NCBI RefSeq assembly: GCF_016598485.1
Contig: NZ_JAEMUW010000002.1
Coordinates: forward strand, 389,938-453,937
DNA from: Micromonospora coerulea
GTDB taxonomy: Bacteria; Actinomycetota; Actinomycetes; Mycobacteriales; Micromonosporaceae
DNA length: 64,000 nt
Reading direction: 5' to 3'
This document shows, piece by piece, positions 28,120 through 35,844 of this stretch. A program made the position numbers and the translations under genes. How positions within the stretch are numbered: position 1 is the stretch's first letter; every line of letters starts with the position of its first letter. The notes beneath the pieces were generated by a model. It saw only the letters and a list, made by a program, of their open reading frames with translations, was not told the origin of the DNA and ran no database searches.

Positions 28120-28713
28120 ATGAGTGAGAAGCACAAGTTGGTCATCATCGTCGGGAGCGTTCGAGAGGGCCGGTTCGGGCCTGTCGTCGCCTCCTGGGTC
28201 GCCGACCAAGCGCGCGAGCACGGCGGGTTCGACATCGACGTCGTCGACCTCGCCGACGCCGAGATCCCGCTGTCGTTGCCGGCAGTACCACCGAAGTTCG
28301 CCGGCGACTCATACCCGCGCCCCGACGGAATGGCGTCCTTGACGTCCCAGCTGGAGGACGCGGACGCGTTCATCATGGTCACGCCGGAGTACAACCACAG
28401 CTACCCCGCGTCCCTGAAAGCCGCCATCGACTGGCATTACACCCAGTGGACGGCCAAGCCCGTCGCTTTCGTCAGCTACGGCGGCGCAGCTGGCGGCCGC
28501 CACGCTGTCCTCCACCTGGAGAACGTGCTCACCGAACTGCACGCCGTGACAATCCGCGACGGTCTGGCGTTCCCGAACTACCGCACAGCGTGGGAACACG
28601 GTCGGCCGCTGGACCCCCAGGCGCCCGGATATGCCAAAACCCTGCTGGACCAACTCGCTTGGTGGGCCGCCGCTCTGGCTGCGGCACGCAACTCGGTCCC
28701 GTACCCGGCCTGA
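28120..28713 (+). CDS. NADPH-dependent FMN reductase family protein
   Basis: 197 residues from ATG 28120, preceded by GGAG. It has a flavodoxin-like fold: LVIIVGSVREGRFGPVVASWV is the phosphate-binding loop, and the flavin-proximal motif is FIMVTPEYNHSYPASLKAAIDW. GGAAGGRHAVLHLENVL is also family-typical. It reduces FMN, quinones or azo compounds with NADPH in the cytoplasm. It is paired with the divergent XRE/MmyB regulator. A rho-independent type hairpin lies 140 bp downstream. Confidence 0.88.
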   Translation: MSEKHKLVIIVGSVREGRFGPVVASWVADQAREHGGFDIDVVDLADAEIPLSLPAVPPKFAGDSYPRPDGMASLTSQLEDADAFIMVTPEYNHSYPASLKAAIDWHYTQWTAKPVAFVSYGGAAGGRHAVLHLENVLTELHAVTIRDGLAFPNYRTAWEHGRPLDPQAPGYAKTLLDQLAWWAAALAAARNSVPYPA

Positions 28714-28850
28714 AGGGATCACTCAAGGAGTAAGCCAGACTCGGAACCTCAGGGCTGAGAGAGAGCGGCATCGCGCTCGGTGGTCTTCGGTGAACCTCAC
28801 ACCTCGGCGAGCAGTTCGTTGATCTGCGGCTCAGTTGCTGTACAAGGTGG

Positions 28851-28884
28851 AAAAGGCCGTCTCTCCGCCACGGAGACGGCCTTT
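28851..28884 (+). terminator. intrinsic terminator
   Basis: AAAGGCCGTCTC (28852-28863) pairs with GAGACGGCCTTT (28873-28884) around a 9-nt loop, and the 3' arm ends in TTT. It is suitably placed to end the flavin reductase transcript. Its symmetric A/T flanks mean it could act on both strands. Confidence 0.75.
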
Positions 28885-29080
28885 GCCGTGGATGGAGCTG
28901 AGGAGATTTGAAGCCTGAACCCCTCCGGCGCGGCATGGATCGTGCCGGATAGGACCGATCGGCCCTGTGACCTAGGCCTGTGTCCCCCCATCGCGCTCCG
29001 ACATGCCAGAACACGGCAACCGTCGGCAGGGCGCGGGCTACGTTGAGGTCGACCGCCAGCGCTATCGAGAGGGAGTTGTC

Positions 29081-29710
29081 GTGTCCACCACCGCGTACGA
29101 GACCGGGCGCATCGGCCTACTTCTCATTGACACAGTCAACGAGATCTTCTCTGAAGACGGCAAGGGATACTCGAAGTTCAAAGACGAGTTCGACCGGATC
29201 GGCACGTTCGCCAACATCAAGCACCTTCTCGCCGGAGTCCGCGAACAAGGATGTCCAGTATTTTTTGCTCCCATGTCCTACACCGAAAGCGACTATACCA
29301 CCTGGAAACATCTGTCCGGCATCCACCGGGAGATGTACGACGACCGCATGTTTGAGGCCGGAAGTTGGGGTGCCGAATTCCACCCGGAGTTGTCACCCCA
29401 CCCGAATGAGATGGTCATTTCCCCCCACAAGAATATCGATGTTATGGCCAACACCGATCTAGACGTCCAACTACGGCAGCACAATGTCGAGTACCTGGCG
29501 ATCGGTGGCATGATCGGGACGATGTGCGTCGAGTCAACCGCGCGCAGCGCGATGGAGCGCGGTTACCATGTCACCACGTTCACTGACGCCACCGCCGCTG
29601 CAGGTGGTAGGGCGGCATACGACGCAATGATCCTACGGTTTCCGATGATCTCGCACGCGACGCTCTCTGTCGACGAATTCCTAGCAGATATCCGCAAAGC
29701 AAAGGGTTAG
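29081..29710 (+). CDS. isochorismatase-family cysteine hydrolase
   Basis: 209 residues from GTG 29081, with GAGGGAG just upstream. The catalytic triad of the family is visible: Asp17 in LLLIDTVNEIF, Lys117 in SPHKNIDV and Cys149 in GMIGTMCVESTA, with the expected cis-peptide region before Cys. The reaction could be hydrolysis of an isochorismate, an N-carbamoyl compound or an amide. The gene contains several AT-rich patches (for example around 29263-29272 and 29430-29450) that stand out from its neighbours and may mark recent acquisition. It stands alone. Confidence 0.87.
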   Translation: MSTTAYETGRIGLLLIDTVNEIFSEDGKGYSKFKDEFDRIGTFANIKHLLAGVREQGCPVFFAPMSYTESDYTTWKHLSGIHREMYDDRMFEAGSWGAEFHPELSPHPNEMVISPHKNIDVMANTDLDVQLRQHNVEYLAIGGMIGTMCVESTARSAMERGYHVTTFTDATAAAGGRAAYDAMILRFPMISHATLSVDEFLADIRKAKG

Positions 29711-29726
29711 CCTCAGAATCCCTCGG

Positions 29727-30146
29727 CTATGCGCTGCGCGGCCTGACCTCGGCCCCCGCGCCGGCCTGAATGATCTCCCAGAACTCCTTCGGGAGCTGCG
29801 AAACCAGATCCTCCAACTCGTCCTTGCTCACGGCCTCACCGATGGTGCTGAGCACGGCCCGCATACCGGCGTCGGCCATCGGCACATCGACCCCGGCGCG
29901 TCTCGCCACCCGCTCGACGAACTGGTTCAGCGCGAACGACTCGGCGTTCTGAGACCCAATAGCGGTGGTGGTCTTGTGCAGATGCTGCCGTAGCTCTCTC
30001 GGAAGCTGCCCAGCGATGTTGCTCGCCTGACCGGCGGTGACCCGGTCGGTCAACGTTTCCAACGTCGCGCGGCTGACGGCTTCGGCCTTCTCTGACGGCA
30101 CCCCGGCACGCCTTGCCACAACCTCTACGAATTCGGCGTAATTCAT
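29727..30146 (-). CDS. DUF2267 family protein
   Basis: 139 residues from ATG 30146, which has an AGGAGG ribosome site. There are two related helical repeats: MNYAEFVEVVARRAGV...LPRELRQHL and LNQFVERVARRAGV...LPKEFWEII. This duplicated pattern defines DUF2267, whose members are small cytosolic proteins of unknown function common in actinobacteria. The gene converges on the isochorismatase-like gene with only 16 bp between the stops. Confidence 0.82.
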   Translation of the reverse strand: MNYAEFVEVVARRAGVPSEKAEAVSRATLETLTDRVTAGQASNIAGQLPRELRQHLHKTTTAIGSQNAESFALNQFVERVARRAGVDVPMADAGMRAVLSTIGEAVSKDELEDLVSQLPKEFWEIIQAGAGAEVRPRSA

Positions 30147-30346
30147 CTCAAAGCCTCCTGTCCGACCAGGCCATCGTCTACCCGCGCCCCTCACGGTGAA
30201 ACGGCCTCCTCGACCTGGTCCCGGTCCTCGGGGCTCGCCCTGAAGCTATGGATTGCCGGCGAGTTGGTCGCTCACCCTCCTGTGCGCGGGTCGCGGGCGT
30301 CGTCCGACCTGTTCGAGGTCGGTCCGGCAGCAGGTCACCCCACGGG

Positions 30347-31087
30347 TCACCCTGGCACGATGGGCGATCCGGCAGGGCTGTGGTCAGTTCCCCTGACGCA
30401 GAACTCGTTGCCGTCTGGATCTGCCAGCATGACTGCGCCGTCCTGACCGATCTCGAGCCGAGTGGCCCCGAGGGAGATCAGCCAGTCGACCGCCGCTTGC
30501 TGGTCGCCAGCGGCCGGGTTGAGCTCGAAGCGTTGCCGGTTCGGCTCCATTTTCGGGGCCACGGACGGGCCTGCCCATGCGACCTTGGTGCCGCCGCGCG
30601 GCGACTGGATCGCGGTCTCCTCGTCCTGGTCCCACACCAGCGGCCAGCCCAGCGCCTTGCTCCAGAACAGGCCGACTTCCCGGGTGCCGTCACAGGTGAG
30701 CTCACCGAGGAAGCCGCACCCGGCGAGGTAGGCGTTGCCGGGCTCGATCACGCAGAACTCGTAGCCTGCGGGGTCAGCCAGGACGACGTGCTCGTCCTCG
30801 GGTCGCTGCCCAACGTTGAGGTGGCGGCCACCAAGCTTCAGCGCCATCGCCACCGTGTGCTGCTGATCGTTGAGATCGGCGCTGGTCAGGTGCAGGTGCA
30901 TGCGGTTCGCTCCGAGTTGGCCCGTGCGGCCCGGAACGAACCGAAGACCGAGCTGTGCGTCCTCGCCCGGCAAAAGCGCACCGGCGGCATCCTCAATGAC
31001 CTCCCGGCCGAGCAGAGCGGCCCAGAACTGCGCCGCACGAGCCGGGTCGTGCGCCTCGAAGGTCACTGCCAGCAGTCGCGAATGCAT
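30347..31087 (-). CDS. VOC-superfamily protein, two glyoxalase-like domains
   Basis: 246 residues from ATG 31087. Each half has the beta-alpha-beta-beta-beta pattern: LLAVTFEAHDPARAAQFWAALLG...DPAGYEFCVIE, and FWSKALGWPLVW...DPDGNEFCV. The family includes glyoxalases, bleomycin-resistance-like binding proteins and dioxygenases. Possible metal ligands, such as His in MHLHLT and Glu in YEFCV, are present in the first half, but the function is not defined. It lies next to the IS630/IS5 site and appears intact. Confidence 0.8.
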   Translation of the reverse strand: MHSRLLAVTFEAHDPARAAQFWAALLGREVIEDAAGALLPGEDAQLGLRFVPGRTGQLGANRMHLHLTSADLNDQQHTVAMALKLGGRHLNVGQRPEDEHVVLADPAGYEFCVIEPGNAYLAGCGFLGELTCDGTREVGLFWSKALGWPLVWDQDEETAIQSPRGGTKVAWAGPSVAPKMEPNRQRFELNPAAGDQQAAVDWLISLGATRLEIGQDGAVMLADPDGNEFCVRGTDHSPAGSPIVPG

Positions 31088-31200
31088 CACCAGACAGTAG
31101 ATACCGCCCCGGCAAGGCAACAAGGCATTAACGAGTTGGTGCACGGTACAAGAGATTGAAGGCCGAGGTCCGCGTCGTTATGGCAGTTCGGGTTCGAGGG

Positions 31201-31344
31201 TCATGCCGGTTTGGCGAGGAAGCCGGCGATGAGGTCGGTCTGCTGCTGGCCGGCACGTAGCCGCTGTTTGACGGAGTGGGCGAGGTCCCAGACCACCACG
31301 ATCGGCGCCTGCAACCGCTGGTGGGCCTGGTCGAGGTAGGCGAT
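31201..31344 (-). pseudogene. C-terminal remnant of an IS630-family transposase
   Basis: Read on the minus strand from the IS5 border, this encodes AYLDQAHQRLQAPIVVVWD, the DDE strand of IS630 transposases. It then jumps directly to a C-terminal SVKQRL...GFLAKPA end and stops at 31201-31203. About 70-80 residues that should lie between, including the PPYAPELNPVE motif, are missing. The N-terminal half lies on the other side of the IS5 element at 32261-32490. Confidence 0.75.
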
Positions 31345-32260
31345 GAGGCCTTTTCATGCTGCGTAGCGGTCGGTCTCGACGTGGTGCAGAACGAGGATGG
31401 CCTGCACGATCGCGGTCGCTCGCCGTGGACAGCAGCGCAGCTTGGCCAGGATCTTCCAGGTCTTGAGGGTGGCGATCGCGCGTTCTCCGCGGGCGCGGAT
31501 CTTCGCGTGGGCGCGGTTCACGGTCTTCTGCCGGCGTGACAGCTTCGGGCGGAAGCGGCGTCGCTTGAACGGGGTGCGCACGCTGCCGCGGGCTCCTTGG
31601 TAGCCCTTATCGGCGAAGGTCATCACGTCCGCCCTGATCAGCGCATCGATGATGCCGTGGGCCCTGGCTGCGGTCAGGTCATGAACCGAACCGGGCAGCG
31701 CCGGTGAAGCCCAGACGAGCCGGCCAGCGGCATCGGCGATGACCTGCACATTCACGCTGTGGTGCTTGTGTTTCCCAGAGTAGTAAGGTCGCTGGTCGGC
31801 GACCCGATCGATCGGAATCAGGGTGCCGTCCAGGATCGCGTACGCCAGTCGGCGGATCCGTTCCATGGCGGTGGCCAGGTCATCGGCGGCCGTCGCGAGC
31901 AGGGCTATCGCTTCCTGGATGTAGCGCCAGGCGGTGGCGACGCCGATCTCGAAGCCGGCCGCGAGTCGGGTGTAGGTGTCGCCGTTACGCAGATGAGCCA
32001 GGGCGAGCAGCGCCTGCCGGCCGGGTTCGAGGCGCCGCCACCGCGATCGGCGCTGCTTACGGTGGCCGCGGATGCGTTCGGCCAGGTGGTTCAGGGTGCG
32101 GCTGGACAACGGAATCGTGGCGGGGTAGGACAGCATGGCGAGAGTCCCGGTCGGGGCTTCGAGTCTTGGTCGACAGCTGTCCTACCTGGAGCCTCGCACC
32201 CATCGATCAGCGGGCCTGCCGCACCCATCCTGAGCTGCAAGATCAGCTTGGAAAAGGCTC
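31345..32260 (-). mobile_element. complete IS5-family insertion sequence, 916 bp
   Basis: The ends are imperfect inverted repeats: GAGGCCTTTTCATGCTG at 31345-31361, and CAGCTTGGAAAAGGCTC at 32244-32260, whose complement is GAGCCTTTTCCAAGCTG. GAT flanks both sides (31342-31344 and 32261-32263) as a 3-bp target duplication. Deleting the element with one GAT joins the two IS630 pieces in one frame (SFSEDDYIAYLDQ), which confirms the borders. It contains one transposase gene. Confidence 0.88.
31354..32136 (-). CDS. IS5-family transposase
   Basis: 260 residues. An N-terminal helix-turn-helix region (AHLRNGDTYTRLAAGFEIGVATAWRYIQE) precedes a DDE domain. Asp103 is in AILDGTLIPID, Asp153 in PGSVHDL, Asp176 in FADKGYQG and Glu218 in ARGERAIATLK. 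The frame is uninterrupted and the element ends are intact, so the copy is probably still mobile. The stop lies only 9 bp inside the left end of the element. Confidence 0.88.
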   Translation of the reverse strand: MLSYPATIPLSSRTLNHLAERIRGHRKQRRSRWRRLEPGRQALLALAHLRNGDTYTRLAAGFEIGVATAWRYIQEAIALLATAADDLATAMERIRRLAYAILDGTLIPIDRVADQRPYYSGKHKHHSVNVQVIADAAGRLVWASPALPGSVHDLTAARAHGIIDALIRADVMTFADKGYQGARGSVRTPFKRRRFRPKLSRRQKTVNRAHAKIRARGERAIATLKTWKILAKLRCCPRRATAIVQAILVLHHVETDRYAA

Positions 32261-32490
32261 GATGTAATCGTCCTCGCTGAAACTGCCCCGCTCGCCGGGC
32301 CGGCCGCGGTGCAGCCGGTGTCCAGGACAGCAGCGAGCTGATCCCGCTGCTCAGCGGAGAGTCGGCAGTCCGCGCCGCCGGTTCCCGACGAGGCCAATGC
32401 TGCCGCCCACCGGCAGCCCATCTGCGCCGCCAGTCCCCCACCGACTTCGCGTGACCCGCGAATGCACGGCGATCACCGCGGTCGGCTCGA
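32261..32490 (-). pseudogene. N-terminal remnant of an IS630-family transposase
   Basis: On the minus strand the codons give a winged-helix N-terminus spread over three frames: AVIAVHSRVTR, then KSVGDWRRRWAAGGRQ, then ALASSGTGGADCRLSAEQRDQL and AAVLDTG. After a deletion, ERGSFSEDDY runs up to the IS5 border. At least three frameshifts and one deletion are needed to restore it, so this is an old relic. It was present before the IS5 element landed in it. Confidence 0.7.
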
Positions 32491-32503
32491 ACATCGCCGC
32501 AGC

Positions 32504-32604
32504 CTGGCGGGGACGGTGTATCGGATCCTTCGCCGGAACAACCTCGTTCCGGCGGTGCCACGGAAGCGTCGGCGGGCGGACTACCGGCGGTGGGAACGTC
32601 CGGA
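32504..32604 (+). pseudogene. IS481/IS3-like transposase fragment
   Basis: A plus-strand frame encodes TVYRILRRNNLVP and then PRKRRRADYRRWERPE. This is the linker between the helix-turn-helix and the integrase core of IS481-type transposases. Nothing of the DDE core follows. The fragment ends within the 3' end of the opposing methyltransferase gene, suggesting that an insertion and deletion reshaped that end. Confidence 0.6.
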
Positions 32605-33252
32605 GGGGCGTCGTGTGGCGCGCACGACGACGTCGTGCAGAGGGATCGCCTGGCCCCCGGGGCCGGTGACCGTGCGGAGGTGCTCCTCGGCGGTGACGAC
32701 CTCCCACCTGGTGCTGTCCAGGCCGGCGGTGATGTCCGCAAGGGTGACCGATGCCTCGGCAGGAGGTTGGTGCCCGTGCCCGGTGGCTCCCGAGGTGTGC
32801 AGATGCCCGACGATCAGCAGGGTGCCGCCGGGCGCCACCCATGCGGAAATGCGGTCGTAGAAGGCCAACTGCGGCATCGCCGGGTGCGCGTAGTGCGTCG
32901 TGACCAGATCGAACCGCATGCCCGGGTCCCAGACGGTCAGGTCGGCTTCGACCCACTGCACGCGCCCGGACACCTCACTGTTCGTCGCGCGCTCGGCGGC
33001 GCGGGCGAGGGCTTCGGGCGCGATGTCGGTTGCGGTGACATGCCAGCCGTGGGAGGCGAGCCAGATCGCCTCGGCGCCGGCGCCGCACCCGGCATCCAAG
33101 GCCGTGCCCGGCACCAGGCTGCTGGTCTCGCGGGCGAGATACGGGTGCGGTGCACTCCCCTCCATGGCTCCAGGTCTGTTGCGGTGCGCCTGTTGCCAGT
33201 GTTGTTTCCAGTAGTCCTTGTTGAACGCGTGCATCTCTGCCTGCTCGGCCAT
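32581..33252 (-). CDS. class I SAM-dependent methyltransferase
   Basis: 223 residues. The Rossmann glycine loop is TALDAGCGAGAEAIWLASHGW, with an acidic residue ending strand 2 (VTATDIAPEAL) and VEADLTVWDP supplying the adenine-binding acid. The N-terminal YWKQHWQQAHRN and the overall pattern resemble small-molecule or thiopurine-type methyltransferases. The last residues (RRPSGRSHRR) overlap the IS481-like fragment and are probably not native. It is divergent from the XRE-cupin regulator at 33353, which likely controls it. Confidence 0.85.
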   Translation of the reverse strand: MAEQAEMHAFNKDYWKQHWQQAHRNRPGAMEGSAPHPYLARETSSLVPGTALDAGCGAGAEAIWLASHGWHVTATDIAPEALARAAERATNSEVSGRVQWVEADLTVWDPGMRFDLVTTHYAHPAMPQLAFYDRISAWVAPGGTLLIVGHLHTSGATGHGHQPPAEASVTLADITAGLDSTRWEVVTAEEHLRTVTGPGGQAIPLHDVVVRATRRPSGRSHRR

Positions 33253-33328
33253 CTCGAAGCTGCTCCTTCACCGTCTTCGCCTGTCACCAGCGATCGTGCG
33301 CGCCGACGAAGCAGATGCGCAAAGCTTC

Positions 33329-33342
33329 TTGCCAAATGGCAA
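33329..33342. promoter_or_regulatory. perfect palindrome, likely operator of the XRE-cupin regulator
   Basis: TTGCCA (33329-33334), two A, TGGCAA (33337-33342): a 14-bp perfect inverted repeat just before the ATG of the regulator and in the shared interval with the divergent methyltransferase. XRE-cupin regulators commonly autoregulate through such short palindromes. Confidence 0.65.
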
Positions 33343-33352
33343 AATGGCGAGC

Positions 33353-33949
33353 ATGGATGAGGAACTGGACCGCACGCTCGACGCTGTCGGGCCGAGGCTG
33401 AAGCACCTTCGGCTCCGCCGCGGCATCACGCTCACCGACCTCGCGGCGGAAACCGGCATCTCCGCCAGTACGCTGTCCAGGCTTGAAGCGGGCCTGCGTC
33501 GCCCCACGCTCGAGCAGCTACTCCCGCTCGCTCGCGCCTACGGCGTCACTCTCGACGAGCTCGTCGGCGCGCCAGCAACCGGCGATCCCCGCATCAACCT
33601 GCGCCCCATCGCCTGCAGCGACGGATCGATCATCCTGCCCCTGACCCGCAGGCCCGGAGGCATCCAGGCCTACAAGTTCGTCCTTCCGACCGGGGCCGAC
33701 GACCGCGAACCCGACCTGCGCACCCACGAGGGCTACGACTGGGTCTACGTCCTCAACGGCACGCTGCGCCTGGTCCTCGGCGAGCACAATCTCATCCTCA
33801 AACCCGGCGAAGCCGCGGAGTTCGACACCCGCACCCCGCACTGGTTCGGGGCTACCAGCTCCGGTCCTGTCGAGTACCTCAGCCTCATCGGCAAACAAGG
33901 CGAACGCGTGCACGTCCGCGCAGCACCGAAACCAGGCCAGTCCGAGTAA
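33353..33949 (+). CDS. XRE-family regulator with cupin sensor domain
   Basis: 198 residues from ATG 33353; ATG 33344 in the same frame is the alternative. The helix-turn-helix is TLTDLAAETGISASTLSRLEAGLRRPTLEQLLPLARA. The C-terminal cupin barrel has THEGYDWVYVLNGTLRLVLG and LKPGEAAEFDTRTPHWFGA, with a possible metal or ligand set (His, Glu, His). The architecture is that of small-ligand-sensing repressors. The palindrome at 33329-33342 immediately upstream suggests negative autoregulation and control of the divergent methyltransferase. Confidence 0.88.
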   Translation: MDEELDRTLDAVGPRLKHLRLRRGITLTDLAAETGISASTLSRLEAGLRRPTLEQLLPLARAYGVTLDELVGAPATGDPRINLRPIACSDGSIILPLTRRPGGIQAYKFVLPTGADDREPDLRTHEGYDWVYVLNGTLRLVLGEHNLILKPGEAAEFDTRTPHWFGATSSGPVEYLSLIGKQGERVHVRAAPKPGQSE

Positions 33950-34246
33950 GGGTGTACGGCTGCGTAGCGGGACGTTGTCGCCCAGGCTGGTACCCGGACA
34001 AGCAAGACCACTTCACTCGGGAGGACGTCAACCATCTCCTGAGCTCGCGGTGCGCGCCTCGGCCGCACCCGCGCCCGTGCCCTTGGTGCGGCCTTGTGTT
34101 CCCGACCTGCTCCCCAAGGGACGTCTCGTAGGCGAAGCACAGGTCGGTCAGGGGCGGAGGGCAGGGCCGCGGGGTTGAACGCCGTGATCCGGATCAGCCG
34201 CCAGTACCGTGACCGCGCTCACCGGTCGGTCGGCTGTTGAGTCTGG

Positions 34247-34561
34247 TTGGATGACCTGGTGCAGTTCACCGTGACAGACGCGCCGACGCGGGAGCGATTC
34301 GAGGCGCGCGACGAGGCGGGCGTGGTTGCCGGGGTGGTCACCTACCAGCTGACCGGCACCATCATCGTCTACACCCACACCGAGGTCGATCCGGAGTTCG
34401 AGGGCAAGGGCGTCGGGTCGGCCCTGGCTCGCGCGGTGATGGACGACGCGCGGGCCAAGGGCCGGACCGTGGTGCCAATCTGCCCGTTCCTCGGCGAGTG
34501 GCTGGTCAAGCACCCGGAATACGAGGGCATCGTGGCCCGATCGACTCGCAAGGTCAAATAG
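34247..34561 (+). CDS. small GNAT-like N-acetyltransferase (YidJ/YjdJ type)
   Basis: 104 residues from TTG 34247; an in-frame GTG at 34259 could also be the start. The compact GNAT fold is visible: AGVVTYQLTGTIIVYTHTEV, the acetyl-CoA loop FEGKGVGSALARAVMDDARA, and the C-terminal VPICPFLGEWLVKHPEYEGIV, which is diagnostic of this mini-GNAT group. Members are cytosolic with unknown acceptors. About 300 bp of non-coding DNA separates it from the regulator upstream. Confidence 0.85.
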   Translation: MDDLVQFTVTDAPTRERFEARDEAGVVAGVVTYQLTGTIIVYTHTEVDPEFEGKGVGSALARAVMDDARAKGRTVVPICPFLGEWLVKHPEYEGIVARSTRKVK

Positions 34562-34677
34562 GTCCCGCCTGACCCACGGCGGCGTGCGACCGGGTCCGCC
34601 GCGACCGCCGGCGCCCGGGTCAACGGTCGGTGAGGGCGCGGCGCACCCCCCACTCCACCGCCCGGCCAGCAGGAGTC

Positions 34678-35742
34678 TTACGCTCCGACCGCCATCCCGC
34701 GAGACTCATGGCGCGGTTCGAGCGGGATGTGCGCGGACAGCGCGCGGAGGAAGTCGGGCGCGTCGAAGATCTCGCCGGCGGAGGCGACGCCGCTCGTCCT
34801 CGTCTGACTGCCGAGAATGCGACGGACCGCTTCGACCGCCAGCGGTGCGCTGATGGCGTAGATGTCCTGGCCGCTGGCGACGACGCGTCTTTGCGTGTCG
34901 CCGGAGCGCACGATGACATCGACGGTGAACGTCTGCGCGGACCGGCCGAGTTCGTCGACCGCGGTCGGTGCGGGTGTTTCTGGAGCGGCCAGGTCCTTGG
35001 CCGCGTCGGTGGTCATGTACGTGCGCACCTCGGGGATGGGCAGGTGGCTGGGGACGGTGACGACGTCGGCCATCGTGAAGTCGCCGAGGACGGTCCGGCG
35101 GCCCATCGGAGCGGGAAAGTCCCATTCCAGGGTCGGCAGGTCGCACTCGTCGAGGTAATACTCCAGCCGGCCTCCGGTGAAGCGGACACGTTGGCCATCG
35201 CGCCGTTCCCGGGAGACGGCGCCGGCGGCGAGGGTCCCGGCCGTGGGGTGCCAACTGCTCAGTCCGTACGCGACGTGCGCCTCGTCGGCCGCTGTCCAAT
35301 CGCCCATCGCCGTCGTGACCAGCAGATCGCCGAGTCCGCCGAAGAAGGCCATTGCCGGGACCACCGCGACGCCCGCGGTCCGGGCCCGGTCGGTGAAGTG
35401 CGTGAACGTGTCGAGGTTGGCCTCGATCTCGGCCGCCACATCGACGTACGGAATCCCGGTGCGCAGGGCGGCCTCGATCACGGGGGCCGCGGTCAAGGCG
35501 AACGGGCCGGCGCAGTTGATGACCGCGGCCGCACCCTTCAATGCCTGGTCGAGCGAGGTCGGATCGTCGACCGACGCCACCCGGTATTCGAGCCGCGGAT
35601 GCGACGCCGCGAGCGCCTGCAGCTTGCCCGCGTCGCGACCGAGGAGAAGCGGGACGAACCCGCGATCGCGCAACTCCGTCACCACGAACCGCCCGGTGTG
35701 TCCGTACGCACCGAAGACCGCCACGCTCTGACCCGTACCCAT
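34678..35742 (-). CDS. saccharopine dehydrogenase-like NAD(P)-binding protein
   Basis: 354 residues. The N-terminal Rossmann fold is AVFGAYGHTGRFVVTEL, with the second strand LLLGRDAGKLQAL and the family-typical AAAVINCAGPFALTAAPVIEAAL. The C-terminal half is an alpha/beta substrate domain. Relatives include trans-acting enoyl reductases and saccharopine reductases, but many are uncharacterised. It is divergent from the GlxA-like regulator at 35845, with about 100 bp between starts, and is probably its target. Confidence 0.82.
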   Translation of the reverse strand: MGTGQSVAVFGAYGHTGRFVVTELRDRGFVPLLLGRDAGKLQALAASHPRLEYRVASVDDPTSLDQALKGAAAVINCAGPFALTAAPVIEAALRTGIPYVDVAAEIEANLDTFTHFTDRARTAGVAVVPAMAFFGGLGDLLVTTAMGDWTAADEAHVAYGLSSWHPTAGTLAAGAVSRERRDGQRVRFTGGRLEYYLDECDLPTLEWDFPAPMGRRTVLGDFTMADVVTVPSHLPIPEVRTYMTTDAAKDLAAPETPAPTAVDELGRSAQTFTVDVIVRSGDTQRRVVASGQDIYAISAPLAVEAVRRILGSQTRTSGVASAGEIFDAPDFLRALSAHIPLEPRHESRGMAVGA

Positions 35743-35844
35743 CTGCAGTTCCCCCTGCTTCTCGAAGATCGACTAAGGAGAGCCTCCCAGCAGCGCCGAC
35801 CAGGGACTAGTGTCTGGAACGCCGTGCCCCATACAATTTCGGAC

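Noticed and set aside
28738..28830. TPP-riboswitch-like words (GGGCTGAGAGAG ... GAACCTCACACC) after the flavin reductase gene
   Set aside because: The second conserved block (TGATC...TAATACCGGCG) is absent, and no thiamine gene follows. A covariance search with the TPP family would decide; I expect no significant hit.
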